A stretch of 36,196 bases of DNA from Olsenella_K sp051878835 (GTDB lineage: Bacteria; Actinomycetota; Coriobacteriia; Coriobacteriales; Atopobiaceae): positions 1 through 36,196 of the forward strand of contig JBJEKW010000080.1 in assembly GCA_051878835.1 (NCBI GenBank), written 5' to 3'. The position numbers were made by a program, and so were the translations under genes. Shown here piece by piece: positions 26,458-35,029 of this stretch; position 1 is the first letter of the stretch, and every line of letters begins with the position of its first letter. The notes below the pieces were generated by a model. That model saw nothing but the letters and a program-made list of their open reading frames with translations. It had not been told where the DNA came from and searched no databases.

Positions 26458-29400
26458 ATGACCCAAAAGCACAGCGTTTCTTCCGCCCTGAAGGGGCTGG
26501 GAGCCGTCATACGAAAGGCTGCCGGAAATGCGCGCCAGCACCACGCCGAGGCACGGGCGCACTACAAAACGCTCTCGCGTCCGGAGCGCCGCCGCTACGT
26601 GCGGCGCAGGATTCTGCGCACCGTCGCGGTCCTGCTGCTGCTGGCCGTCGTGGCCATAAACATCGCGGCCGCGCAGTTTGGCGAGTCGTTGGACATCGTC
26701 CTGTCCAGCGACCAGGTGCAGGTCTCGCAGTCCGACGCGGACGCCCGCACCGCCAAGGGCACGCAGCTGGCGCAGCAGATCCAGGACGAGGGCACGGTTC
26801 TGCTGAAGAACGACGACTCCGTCCTGCCCCTCTTGTCCAGCGATGACCGTGTGAACGTGTTTGGGTGGTCGTCCACGCAGTGGATAGGCGGGGGGTCCGG
26901 CTCGGGCGGCGTGTCGGGCAAGGTCACGGGCTTCTTGGACGCATTGACCAGCTACGGCATCTCGTACAACACCGAGCTGACAAACATGTACAAGGACTTC
27001 AAGTCCGAGCGCCCCTACCAGAGCGAGGGCTCGCTGAACAAGCACGACTACGAGTACTGCCGCCTGTACGAGCCCGACGTTTACGACCAGACCTACTACA
27101 CCGACCAGCTGCTGGAGGACGCAAAGAGCTACTCCGACACGGCCATCGTGGTGCTGGGCCGCCAGGCGGGCGAGTCCATCGACTGCCCCACGCGGCAGTA
27201 CCGCGTCACCGACAAGTCTGGCAAGGTAAAGCTGGACGCGTCTCGCACCTACCTGGACATCTCGCCCGAGGAGGAGGACCTCCTGCGCTACGTGGGTGCC
27301 AACTACGACAAGGTCATCGTGGTGGTGAACTCCACCAACACCATGAACCTGGGCCCGCTGCAGACCATTCCCGGCATCGATGCGGTGGTGCTGGCTGGCA
27401 CCACGGGCACCAGCGCTGCCAGCGAGCTGCCAAAGGTGCTGTGGGGCGAGGTGGACCCCTCCGGGCGCACCACCGACACGTTCGCCTACAACTTCAAGAC
27501 CGCCGCCAGCTACGCCAACTCCGGCGCGCAGGGCGAGGGCAGCTACTACAACTCGTTCGGTGTCTATCCCGCCGACGGCACCCTGAACTCCAACGTGGGC
27601 GTGACCGAGAAGTACGGCTCGGCTCGCTTCGTCGACTACAAGGAGGGCATCTACGTCGGCTACCGCTGGTACGAGACGGCGGATGCCGAGGGCTACTGGA
27701 ACGACGTGCACAACGCCTACGGAGACGGCTATGCCGGCGTGGTCCAGTACCCCTTTGGTTACGGCCTCAGCTACACCACGTTCAAATGGCGGGTCATCGA
27801 CCGCACTCCCAAGGCCGGCTCTGACTTCGGACGCGACACCACCTTCACGTACACGGTGCGCGTGACCAACACCGGCGGCGTGGCCGGCAAGGACGTGGTG
27901 CAGCTGTACTACACCGCCCCCTACGCCAAGGGAGGCATCGAGAAGTCCAGCACGGTCCTGGCCGCCTTCGCAAAGACCGACCTTCTGCAGCCGGGCGAGA
28001 GCCAGGACGTCACGCTGTCGTTCGGCGCGGACGACATGGCCTCCTACGACTGCTACGACGCCAACGGCAACGGCTTTGCCGGCTACGAGCTGGAGGCCGG
28101 TACCTACAAGGTGGAGCTGAAGACTGACGCCCACACCCTGGCCGACTGCGACCACGCCAGCACCAGCTACACGCTGCAAAACGGCATCTTGTGCGAGAAC
28201 GACCAGGTCACCGGTGCCGTCGTGTCCAACCGCTTCACTGGCTCGTCCGCCGAGGACGGCGTGTCCATAGACGGCAGTCAGACCGAGGGGGGCATCACCT
28301 ACCTCAGCCGCGCAGACTTCAAGGGCACGTTCCCCACGAAGTCCGCCGACCGCGACATGTCGCAGGAGGTTATGGACCTGAACTTGTACACGGCCAGCAC
28401 GGGCACGGCGCTTCTGGACTCCACGCGCACGTCCGCCTCCTCCGAGCTGGCCCTTGCCAACACGAAGACCGGCGAGATCACCAGTCTGGGGCAGGAGCTG
28501 GGGCTGAACTACGACGATGCGCGCTGGGACTCCGTGCTGGACAACATCAGCCAGTCCGACATGGAGAAGCTGGTGCTGCACGGCTACTCCAGCACCTCGG
28601 CCATCGACTCGGTCGGCAAGCCAAAGACCAAGGACCTGGACGGCTCTTCTCAGGCGGCGTCATTCCACCAGATGAAGTACGGCGTGGGCTACCCCAACCC
28701 CACCACGCTGGCGCAGACCTGGAACACCGACCTGGCGCTGCAGTACGGCCGGCAGGTGGGCATGGAGTGCGCCGATTTGGGCATCGACGGCTGGTACGCG
28801 CCGTCCGCCAACCTGCACCGCTCGCCCCTGGGCGGACGCAACTACGAGTACTACTCGGAGGACCCGCTGGTCAGCGGCCTCATGGCGTCCCAGACGCAGC
28901 TGGGCTCGCGCCAGGCGGGCACCTACTGCTACATGAAGCACATGATCTTGAACGAGCAGGACTCCTACCGCGACTCCCTGTACACCTGGCTGACCGAGCA
29001 GTCGCTGCGCGAGCTGTACCTGCGGCCGTTCAAGATAGCCGTCGAGCAGGGCGGCGCCACGGGCATCATGAGCTCGTACAACCGCATCGGCGCGGTGTGG
29101 ACCGGCGGCAGCAGCGCGCTTCTGACCAGTGTCCTGCGCGGCGAGTGGGGCTTCAAGGGCGCGGTCATCACCGACTACTGCGACCACCAGCAGTACATGA
29201 ACGCCGACCAGGCGCTTTTGGCCGGTGGCGACCTGTACATGGACGGCGTGTTCCGCAACGGCACGTTCAAGGGGACGGCGGACAGCATCACGTACCGCGT
29301 GGCGCTGCGGCGTGCCACGAAGGACGTGCTGTACATGTGGCTGAACGCTCGCGCCACGAACCTGCAGTACAACGCCAGCGCCACCCAAGGCGCCCAGTCC

Positions 29401-29607
29401 GAGCTGGTGCGGCCGCTGAAGGTCACCGGGCCGTCGTACGTGCTCATAGCCATGGCGGTCATAGACGGCCTGACGGCGCTGCTGCTGGTGATTCACTTCG
29501 TCAGGCGCTACCGGAAGCGGCACCCAAAGAAGCCCGAGCCGGGGGACCGCGACGGGGACCCGAACGTGAACCTGGACGTCAGCAGCCATGAGATTCACGC
29601 GGGCTAA
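26458..29607 (+). CDS. membrane-anchored, circularly permuted GH3 glycosidase
   Basis: A 1049-residue protein with a membrane segment near residues 50-71 and another near 993-1015, placing the middle outside the cell. GH3 parts appear in permuted order: the alpha/beta sandwich domain first (QDEGTVLLKNDDSVLPL near 110), then an FnIII-like domain (PFGYGLSYTTF near 431), then the catalytic barrel (KYGVGYPNPTTLAQTWN near 739, GGRNYEYYSEDP, YCYMKHMILNEQD). The nucleophile should be D906 in GFKGAVITDYCDH. Permuted GH3 enzymes are known, for example Ruminococcus albus beta-glucosidase. The substrate is probably a beta-glucoside or similar; it cannot be fixed. A terminator follows, and no sugar transporter is nearby. 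Confidence 0.9.
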   Translation: MTQKHSVSSALKGLGAVIRKAAGNARQHHAEARAHYKTLSRPERRRYVRRRILRTVAVLLLLAVVAINIAAAQFGESLDIVLSSDQVQVSQSDADARTAKGTQLAQQIQDEGTVLLKNDDSVLPLLSSDDRVNVFGWSSTQWIGGGSGSGGVSGKVTGFLDALTSYGISYNTELTNMYKDFKSERPYQSEGSLNKHDYEYCRLYEPDVYDQTYYTDQLLEDAKSYSDTAIVVLGRQAGESIDCPTRQYRVTDKSGKVKLDASRTYLDISPEEEDLLRYVGANYDKVIVVVNSTNTMNLGPLQTIPGIDAVVLAGTTGTSAASELPKVLWGEVDPSGRTTDTFAYNFKTAASYANSGAQGEGSYYNSFGVYPADGTLNSNVGVTEKYGSARFVDYKEGIYVGYRWYETADAEGYWNDVHNAYGDGYAGVVQYPFGYGLSYTTFKWRVIDRTPKAGSDFGRDTTFTYTVRVTNTGGVAGKDVVQLYYTAPYAKGGIEKSSTVLAAFAKTDLLQPGESQDVTLSFGADDMASYDCYDANGNGFAGYELEAGTYKVELKTDAHTLADCDHASTSYTLQNGILCENDQVTGAVVSNRFTGSSAEDGVSIDGSQTEGGITYLSRADFKGTFPTKSADRDMSQEVMDLNLYTASTGTALLDSTRTSASSELALANTKTGEITSLGQELGLNYDDARWDSVLDNISQSDMEKLVLHGYSSTSAIDSVGKPKTKDLDGSSQAASFHQMKYGVGYPNPTTLAQTWNTDLALQYGRQVGMECADLGIDGWYAPSANLHRSPLGGRNYEYYSEDPLVSGLMASQTQLGSRQAGTYCYMKHMILNEQDSYRDSLYTWLTEQSLRELYLRPFKIAVEQGGATGIMSSYNRIGAVWTGGSSALLTSVLRGEWGFKGAVITDYCDHQQYMNADQALLAGGDLYMDGVFRNGTFKGTADSITYRVALRRATKDVLYMWLNARATNLQYNASATQGAQSELVRPLKVTGPSYVLIAMAVIDGLTALLLVIHFVRRYRKRHPKKPEPGDRDGDPNVNLDVSSHEIHAG

Positions 29608-29640
29608 TTACGCGGGCACAGAAGAACGCGGCGGACTAGT

Positions 29641-29679
29641 TGTGGGGCCTCGGGCATTGCGCCCGGGGCCCACACTTTT
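29641..29679 (+). terminator. terminator after the GH3 gene
   Basis: Arms 29641-29655 and 29661-29674 form a GC-rich stem with one bulge and an ATTGC loop, followed by CTTTTC. Confidence 0.8.
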
Positions 29680-29792
29680 CGAGAAACCAACTGCACTCGA
29701 ACCCCTTGGGCCCATTCATCTGGGCACGCTGTTTCGCTGCGCCCCATGATTATCACTATTTGCGAAGAGGTATGGGTTCAGAGGGGCTTGGG

Positions 29793-29798
29793 TATACT
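29793..29798 (+). promoter_or_regulatory. -10 box of the lemA-like gene
   Basis: TATACT in the context TTGGGTATACTTG lies 49 bp before the start codon. No good -35 is seen at 17 bp. Confidence 0.45.
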
Positions 29799-29847
29799 TG
29801 TGCCACGCCCAAGGCACTCTGTCCTTGGATACGCAAGGGAGGGACTC

Positions 29848-30399
29848 ATGGTAGTCATCTTGATCGTCATCGCCATCGTCGTGGTGCTGGCCATCCTGTG
29901 GATCAGCCTGTACAACGGCATCGTGCGCAAGGACAACCGTTGCGACAACGCCTGGCAGACCATCGACGCCCAGCTGCAAAGGCGCAACGACCTCATCCCC
30001 AACCTGGTCGAGACCGTGAAGGGGTACGCAAAGCACGAGTCGTCCACGCTGGAGGCCGTCACCGCCGCCCGCTCCGCCGTCTCGAGCGCCCGCACTCCCG
30101 AGGAAAAGATGCAGGCCAGCAACGTCCTGACCGACGCGCTGACGCACCTGTTCGCCGTGTCCGAGGCCTACCCCGACCTGAAGGCAAACGCCAACTTCCA
30201 GCAGCTGCAGAGCGAGCTTACCGATACCGAGAACAAGATCTCCTATGCCCGCATGAGCTACAACGACTGCGTGCTGGAGTACAACAACGCCATCGAGACC
30301 TTCCCTGGCAGCATCGTGGCTGGCAGCAAGTTCCGCCAGCGCCAGGGCTTCGAGGTGGCCACTGCCTCTGCCCGTGAGGCCCCCAAGGTCCAGTTCTAG
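29848..30399 (+). CDS. lemA: LemA-family membrane protein
   Basis: A 183-residue protein with a single N-terminal membrane helix (residues 1-22) followed by the LemA motif: YNGIVRKDNRCDNAWQTID, RRNDLIPNLVETVKGY, and the later NNAIETFPGSIVAGSKF. The rest is helical and probably lies outside the membrane, as in other LemA proteins, whose function is poorly defined. The start at 29848 is supported by AAGGGAGGG upstream and by the family length of about 185 residues; earlier in-frame codons have no homology. No htpX or TPM-domain partner, often seen beside lemA, is adjacent. A terminator follows. Confidence 0.93.
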   Translation: MVVILIVIAIVVVLAILWISLYNGIVRKDNRCDNAWQTIDAQLQRRNDLIPNLVETVKGYAKHESSTLEAVTAARSAVSSARTPEEKMQASNVLTDALTHLFAVSEAYPDLKANANFQQLQSELTDTENKISYARMSYNDCVLEYNNAIETFPGSIVAGSKFRQRQGFEVATASAREAPKVQF

Positions 30400-30408
30400 C
30401 GCGAACAT

Positions 30409-30439
30409 CCGCCGCCCGCTTCCAGCAGGCGGCGGTTTT
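30409..30439 (+). terminator. terminator after lemA
   Basis: A 12-bp stem with one wobble (30409-30420 and 30424-30435), loop TCC, is followed by TTTTC. Confidence 0.85.
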
Positions 30440-30562
30440 CGTAGGCAGGGGATGGAGGGCCGTTCACGCTCCAGCACCGCGCTCCATCATCGGGAAGTAT
30501 GCTCACCGGCCGCGCATGCGCCCGCTTGCCCTGCTCAACAGCCTGCGTCAGCTCTCGGAAAC

Positions 30563-30590
30563 AAAAAACGCCGGACCCTGAGGTCCGGCG
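30563..30590 (-). terminator. terminator of tRNA-Ser
   Basis: A perfect 9-bp stem (CGCCGGACC / GGTCCGGCG, 30569-30590) is followed on the minus strand by TTTTTT. It lies ten bases past the CCA end of the tRNA. Confidence 0.9.
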
Positions 30591-30599
30591 CTAGCATGC

Positions 30600-30691
30600 T
30601 GGCGGAGGGAGAGAGATTCGAACTCTCGAGGCGACGTAAGCCACCTGGCGGTTTTCAAGACCGCTGCATTCAACCGCTCTGCCATCCCTCC
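30600..30691 (-). tRNA. tRNA-Ser (anticodon UGA)
   Basis: The minus strand gives acceptor stem GGAGGGA/TCCCTCC, an anticodon arm GCGGT-CTTGAAA-ACCGC with anticodon TGA, a long variable arm typical of serine tRNAs, T-loop TTCGAATC, discriminator G and an encoded CCA (30600-30602). Confidence 0.95.
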
Positions 30692-30828
30692 ATGGATGTG
30701 GGCGGCTCCGAGGAGCTGCCAAAGAGCGGTATTATCCTAACGCAAGTAGAGCGCGCGTTTGATGCAAATCCGGCTTGTGGAGTCCTTGCGCAGCGCGTTC
30801 GTCGGTTCCGTCGCAAAGGATTTGCCTC

Positions 30829-31476
30829 ATGAGCTCGGGTGACGTCGTATCGGATGGGTGCCAGGCTGCCGTCTCGGGCGACGGGACGACGTCGGGCTCG
30901 TATGAAGCGACGACGTCCGCGACTGCGCCGGTGCCCTCACCAGCGCCGGCGACCGTCCCCTCCAACGCGCTTTCCGCTACCCCCGATGACCTGCGGTTCA
31001 TGGGCATGGCCCTGGACGAGGCGCGCCTGGCTGCCGCCGAGGGAGAAGTGCCCATCGGGGCTGTGGTCGTGTGCGACGGACAGGTGGTTTCCCACGCGCA
31101 CAACCGTCGCGAGCTGGACCTGGACCCGTCGGCCCACGCGGAGTTTCGTGCCATGGTGGACGCCTCGCGAGCGCTGGGCCGCTGGCGACTGACCGGCTGC
31201 ACCGTGTACGTGACTGTGGAACCCTGCCTCATGTGCGCGGGGCTCATGGTGAACGCGCGCATCGACCGGTGCGTCTATGGCGCCCCCGACCCGAAGGGCG
31301 GGGCGGTGGGAACCCTGTACGACGTCAGCCACGACCCGCGGCTGAACCACGAGTTCGAGGTCACCTCGGGCGTGCGGGCAGACGAGTGCGCGCAGGTTAT
31401 GCGGGACTTCTTCCGTGCCCGTCGCGCACAGCGAAAGGCCGTCCGGAAGGCCGCGTCTATACCACCTGGAAGATGA
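30829..31476 (+). CDS. tadA: tRNA adenosine(34) deaminase TadA
   Basis: A 215-residue zinc deaminase that converts A34 to inosine in tRNA-Arg. Zinc ligands and the catalytic Glu are H103-A-E105 (SAHAEF), C133 and C136 (EPCLMC); GEVPIGAVVV and DPKGGAVGTLYD are also typical. The first 55 residues are an Ala/Ser/Thr/Pro-rich extension not seen in most TadA proteins; the ATG at 30829 has AAAGGA eight bases upstream, whereas the internal ATG at 31002 has no clear site. The last residues (SIPPGR) and the stop codon fall inside the left att-like repeat, so integration of the island at its 3' end may have altered its tail without harming the core. Confidence 0.93.
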   Translation: MSSGDVVSDGCQAAVSGDGTTSGSYEATTSATAPVPSPAPATVPSNALSATPDDLRFMGMALDEARLAAAEGEVPIGAVVVCDGQVVSHAHNRRELDLDPSAHAEFRAMVDASRALGRWRLTGCTVYVTVEPCLMCAGLMVNARIDRCVYGAPDPKGGAVGTLYDVSHDPRLNHEFEVTSGVRADECAQVMRDFFRARRAQRKAVRKAASIPPGR

Positions 31477-31485
31477 AGAAATCTA
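31457..31485. other. attL-like direct repeat (left end of island)
   Basis: These 29 bases match 36138-36166 at 24 positions, with ACCACCTGGAAG identical. On the minus strand both copies end a reading frame in DFFxFQVV-stop, and most differences are synonymous. The copy lies in the last codons of tadA and 180 bp from the broken integrase gene, as expected for an attachment site in a gene's 3' end. Confidence 0.55.
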
Positions 31486-31666
31486 TACAAACGTGTAGAT
31501 TACGTGGGCTTTTGCCGATATCTTCCCAGCTAGAGCCTACCATCTCATCCCGCAGACTCATAAGAGTTTTATCTCTGTTTACCGCTGTTTACGGGTGATT
31601 TGGGATACATTCCGCCGGGATGTATCCCCTATGCTTCCGCCATGAGACGGACGGAGGAGGCAGACC
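31486..31666 (+). promoter_or_regulatory. integrase upstream region: direct repeats and palindrome
   Basis: Between the att-like repeat and the integrase are CTGTTTAC at 31575 and again at 31585 (candidate arm-type sites) and a 9-bp perfect inverted repeat GGGATACAT / ATGTATCCC (31602-31610, 31620-31628) that may be an operator or excisionase-type site. A 34-codon minus-strand frame (31471-31561), ending in the FFIFQVV shared with the right repeat, is probably not a gene. Confidence 0.4.
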
Positions 31667-32014
31667 ATGGAGATGCGACCCGGCGGGACCGACATAGAGA
31701 CGCGCGAGTACCACTTCATTGATGGTGGCGCCCGCATAGAGATCAAGTGGCAGCTCTGCATGCAGGACGGCTCCACCACTACGCACTTCACCCGTATGAA
31801 GGCACCCCAGCTGAAGACGAAGCGCCAGCGGAGGGACGCCCTGAGGGAGCTCCGGGCGAAGGCGGAGAAGACCGCGGAGCGCCTCATGTGCAAGGTCGAG
31901 GACGACGTGGCGGCAGCGCGGGGCAGACGCGTCTGGCGCGACGACGCCCTGCTCAGCGAGTACATCGACAAGGTATCCTCGCCGAGGCTGGAAGACGATC
32001 CGAGCATCCGGTGA
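31667..32014 (+). pseudogene. tyrosine recombinase (integrase), N-terminal fragment
   Basis: The 115 residues resemble the N-terminal arm-binding and early core-binding regions of phage/ICE integrases: a short beta-rich start (REYHFIDGGARIEIKWQL), a Lys/Arg-rich helix (KTKRQRRDALRELRAKAEK) and RRVWRDDALLSEYIDKV near the end. The catalytic domain (R-H-R-Y) is absent. GGAGGAGG lies six bases before the ATG. The stop codon TGA is the first three bases of an IS3-like end (TGAGCTGCAATCTTTTGG), so the gene was truncated by insertion directly after an Arg codon. Its position beside the att-like repeat supports the call. Without the catalytic domain this remains recognition by pattern. Confidence 0.6.
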
Positions 32015-32392
32015 GCTGCAATCTTTTGGTGGACAGCGGGATGGCAGGAACCTGCAGCCGATATGCTCAGATGAGATGCCCTCCCATCACCACCAGCAGA
32101 TTGGAGCAGCGAGATGTCGGTGAGCGCAGGCGAGATCGAGAAGGCAGAGTCCAGGGCCAAGGCGAGGGCTACCAGGCAGTATACGGAGGAGTACCGGCTC
32201 GAGGCGGTCGAGTACTACATGAAGGCGCGGGAGGCGGATCCGAACAAGAGCATCAGGGAGTGCGCCGAAGAGCTCGGGATCAACGACAAGACCCTCAACG
32301 GCTGGGTCATCAAGCACGGGAGGACGGGAAAGGTCACCCAGGCCAGGACCGGCGAGCAGAAGGAGCTCGACGAGGCAAGGAGGCGCATAAGG
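32012..32392 (+). mobile_element. IS3-family element, left-end fragment
   Basis: The fragment begins TGAGCTGCAATCTTTTGGTG and runs into GGACAG, in the style of IS3/IS150-type terminal repeats. It carries the start of an orfA gene and stops abruptly near 32392, where unrelated sequence and an IS256 remnant follow. No orfB is present, so the element is dead. Confidence 0.6.
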
Positions 32393-32560
32393 GTGAGCCC
32401 TGTCAATATAATGGACAGGGCTCAGCGGGGAAGTCCAGGTATGCGAGGGCATCTGCAACCGCCTCCTCCCAGATGTCCGCGGCCTTCGGGCAGCATCCCT
32501 CCAGCATGTCCGCAGCCGCATGGTACATGGCGCGCACGGCTGCCGCGTCCTTCGCCCTGA
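32114..32560 (+). pseudogene. IS3-family OrfA, truncated
   Basis: The first 93 residues are a typical IS3 OrfA: RQYTEEYRLEAVEYYMKA, then a helix-turn-helix SIRECAEELGINDKTLNGWV and a charged helix that normally continues into a leucine zipper. After RRRIR (near 32392) the frame runs on into unrelated sequence opposite the IS256 transposase gene, so only the first part is real. GGAG lies six bases before the ATG. Frameshift production of OrfAB is impossible here because orfB is missing. Confidence 0.75.
32395..32423. repeat. hairpin at the IS3/IS256 junction
   Basis: GAGCCCTGTC and GACAGGGCTC form a perfect 10-bp stem with a nine-base AT-rich loop exactly at the boundary between the two broken transposase genes. 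It may be the scar or end of a further element; its TGTCAATATAATGGACA core resembles an IS3-type terminus. Confidence 0.6.
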
Positions 32561-33404
32561 ACACGGGCGCCACGATCCTGGCGACGCGCCTCGCCAGGCC
32601 CTTCGATCCTGCGGCGCGCATGCAGTCGCGCACGAGATGGACCGCGCACCTCTGCCATGCGGCCCCCTGGAAGACCTCCTGGATGACCCTCTTCAGCCCC
32701 TCGTGGGCATCGGAGACGACAAGGACTGTCCCCGTGATGCCGCGGGCTCTGAGCTTCTGCAGGAAGGCGAGCCAGGAATCGTATGACTCGGTGTCCACGA
32801 CCGAGATCCCCAGCATATGCCTCCAGCCGTCGGAATCGCATCCTATGGCCGTGACGACGGCCGTGGAGGCCACATGGCCTTCCCTGCGGCACTTCACGTA
32901 GGTCGCGTCGAGCCAGATGTAGGGCATCCGGCTGTCGCCGAGCGGCCTCGTCCTGAGGTCCTCCAGGCCCTCGTCGAGGCTCTGCGCTATGGCGCCCGCC
33001 TGGTCCTTCGAGAGTCTGTCCACGCCCAGCTTCTCCGCGATCCTCTGCACCTTCCTGGTGCTGGTCCCCGTCGCATACATCTCGGCCACGGCCGAGACGA
33101 GCGCCCTGTCCACGCGCTGGTACCTCACGAGCACATCGTCAGGGAAGAAGGTCCCCCTCCTCGCCTTGGGGATCCTGAGATCCGGCGTCCCCACGCAGGT
33201 GACGAGCTTCCTGTCGCGGTAGCCGTTCCGGCTCGTTCCCGTCTCCTCACACAGCTGTTCGGCCTCGGCGCTCATGATCTCGTTCGCGATGCTCTCGGCG
33301 AGCTGCCTCAGCAGCTCCTGCATGTTGATCGTGCCATCAGCGAATCTGGGCATCTCCGTCGATGCCAGCGCCACCGTGAGCGGCTCCTCTGCTACACTCT
33401 CCAT
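32403..33404 (-). pseudogene. IS256-family transposase, C-terminally truncated
   Basis: 333 residues of a Mutator/IS256-type transposase: GTSRNGYRDRKLVT, LRIPKARRGTFFP, MYATGTSTRKVQRI, the first catalytic Asp in IWLDATYVKCRREG and the second in VVSDAHEGLK. The usual RCAVHLVRD segment follows. The frame stops after DALAYLDFPAE, where intact members continue for roughly 70 residues with the NxxER/EIKRR region and the third catalytic Glu. That part is replaced by AEPCPLY and a stop. The protein should therefore be inactive. AAAGGAAG lies about nine bases before the ATG. Confidence 0.9.
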
Positions 33405-33931
33405 TGGGCCATCTTCCTTTCCACGAATCCGATCTGTCGCGATTTCAGATTCTAGGACGATGGCCCTTCTCGTGCCGGGGAGGCCTCACCCGTTCACACG
33501 CTTACACCAACAAAAACGACGCGATCGAGTTCGATGCCTTGCTCGCTGACTTGCACCCATGGAAACGGGAGGGACTCCAGGACCCCCTCGTATATAACCG
33601 TGGCTCGCTCTCGTGCATAAGGAGCAGTTGCGAAAAGCATTGTGATGCCTCAACATCGAAAGATGCATGAGGCATCACAATGCACGCACAACAACTGTGA
33701 GGGAGGGGATTGGGGTAATTTCCAGGATTATGCGCGATAAAGTGCCCTATGTGAGGCCGTCAATAGGCCAGGATACTGGAAAGCTCTCATTTACGTCTTG
33801 GCAGAAAATATGAGAGGTACCTACTCAAAGCCCGTCCCGTTCAGATGGAACGCGCGGAGCATATACTGTCGCTCTTCATTGGGGGACATGCCGAATTTTA
33901 CGAAGGTCAGACTACTTGTCTGAGTTTTCTA
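33405..33931. other. interval between the IS256 remnant and the RiPP cassette
   Basis: About 527 bp with no gene I can support. The first 80 bp should contain the 5' end of the IS256 element, with its terminal repeat not determinable because the other end is lost. A plus-strand frame continues to 33670 but has no recognisable homology. A perfect hairpin lies at 33637-33683, and a weak stem (CAGAC / GTCTG) occurs near 33909-33923, just downstream of the radical SAM gene on the minus strand. Confidence 0.5.
33637..33683. repeat. perfect 16-bp inverted repeat
   Basis: GCATTGTGATGCCTCA (33637-33652) and its exact reverse complement (33668-33683) flank a 15-base spacer that itself contains GCATC-like sequence. 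There is no T-run on either side, so a simple terminator is unlikely. It could be an element end or a recombination or replication hairpin. Confidence 0.7.
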
Positions 33932-35029
33932 CTAATCAGGTAAGGCTGCCTGATGTTTGCCCGTGAAATACGATTGGCGCATCATTGCTACCTTGCACGT
34001 ATCCTCTTGGCCATACTTGAAGTCCCCTACACGATCAATCTCGCCGCCGCATTGGTCGCAGTAACGAATGTACGGACATTTCAAGCAACCGTAGCCACAG
34101 GGTGCCAGCCTCTCCCTCTCGTGCTTTACGAACGTTTCGTAACCATCGCTGAAATCGCCCTTCAAGAGGTCATATCCCTTTTTTCGAGCCCCCAGGCAAA
34201 GGTATAGAGTTCCTGAGGCAGAGATGGCAACCGTCCCCTGACCCGCATGGCACAGATAGAATTTTCCTTCCTTGATTCTCTTCTGGAGGTTGGGTTGGCC
34301 TTCCTCGCCAACCTTTGTTGCATACTCCCACGCCTTAAGTTTGTCCTCATCATGCGTGTCGAACCAGAACGTCTCGGATGGAGAAAGAGCGATGCAGTAG
34401 GGAGTTTTGTCCCCATCGTTCTCCGGGATGATTTTGGTTGAATAGCGATAGTGGAGCCCCTTGCTTTTCGCAAAGTCGCGCATCTTCAAAAGATCATCTC
34501 GTGTGATCTTCGTAGCTATTCCTTTAAGCTCACAGGGCAGCCCCGCATCCACAATCATATCTATCGCATTCATGAAGCGATTGTACGAGCCAGGAACCCG
34601 TGACATCGCTTCATATGTGTCCTTTGTATATCCATACATGGTTATGCTGAGCTGTGATACGGGGTATTCCTGAAATAGCTTGATGTGTTCCTCTGTAAGC
34701 TGGGTGGCATTCGTAAGCACGGTGACGAGCATGCCACATTCCCTGGCATGCCTATATATCTCCGGGAAGTCCTTTCGGGTAAGTGGATCTCCGCCTGTCA
34801 GTGATAGCGTGAGGACGCCGTGATCTGCCATCTGGTCGATGATTCGCAGTATCTGCTCGAGCGTCATGTCCTTGTCGCAGCGCTGGCTAGTTCCATAGCA
34901 ATGAGGACATCTGAAGTTGCAGCGATGAGTGATTTCAAACGTTACGCCTAGTGCGAGGTCTTTGCCGACCTTGCTGATTACATCTCTAGGGAGTATTTTG
35001 CTGTCAATATCTTCTGGCATTTTTCTCAT
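33932..35029 (-). CDS. SPASM radical SAM peptide maturase
   Basis: A 365-residue radical SAM enzyme. C37, C41 and C44 (CNFRCPHC) bind the catalytic cluster, and LTGGDPLTRKDF contacts SAM. The C-terminal SPASM region has CHAGQGTVAISASGTLYLC and CGYGCLKCPYIRYCDQC, enough cysteines for two auxiliary clusters. Its ATG overlaps the TGA of the PqqD-like gene by four bases, and a small Cys-containing peptide gene lies upstream in the same direction, so it very probably modifies that peptide (thioether, C-C or related crosslink; the type cannot be read). Codon use is visibly more AT-rich than that of the chromosomal genes to the left, consistent with transfer. Confidence 0.9.
   Translation of the reverse strand: MRKMPEDIDSKILPRDVISKVGKDLALGVTFEITHRCNFRCPHCYGTSQRCDKDMTLEQILRIIDQMADHGVLTLSLTGGDPLTRKDFPEIYRHARECGMLVTVLTNATQLTEEHIKLFQEYPVSQLSITMYGYTKDTYEAMSRVPGSYNRFMNAIDMIVDAGLPCELKGIATKITRDDLLKMRDFAKSKGLHYRYSTKIIPENDGDKTPYCIALSPSETFWFDTHDEDKLKAWEYATKVGEEGQPNLQKRIKEGKFYLCHAGQGTVAISASGTLYLCLGARKKGYDLLKGDFSDGYETFVKHERERLAPCGYGCLKCPYIRYCDQCGGEIDRVGDFKYGQEDTCKVAMMRQSYFTGKHQAALPD

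Noticed and set aside
30600..30691. tRNA-Ser as the attachment site of the island
   Set aside because: No second copy of its 3' end occurs in the window; the only flanking repeat pair is at 31457 and 36138.
33481..33491. CTCACCC near 33485 as the right terminal repeat of the IS256 element, matching GGGTGAG at 32391
   Set aside because: Only seven bases match, no target duplication is seen, and the left end of the element is already lost by truncation.
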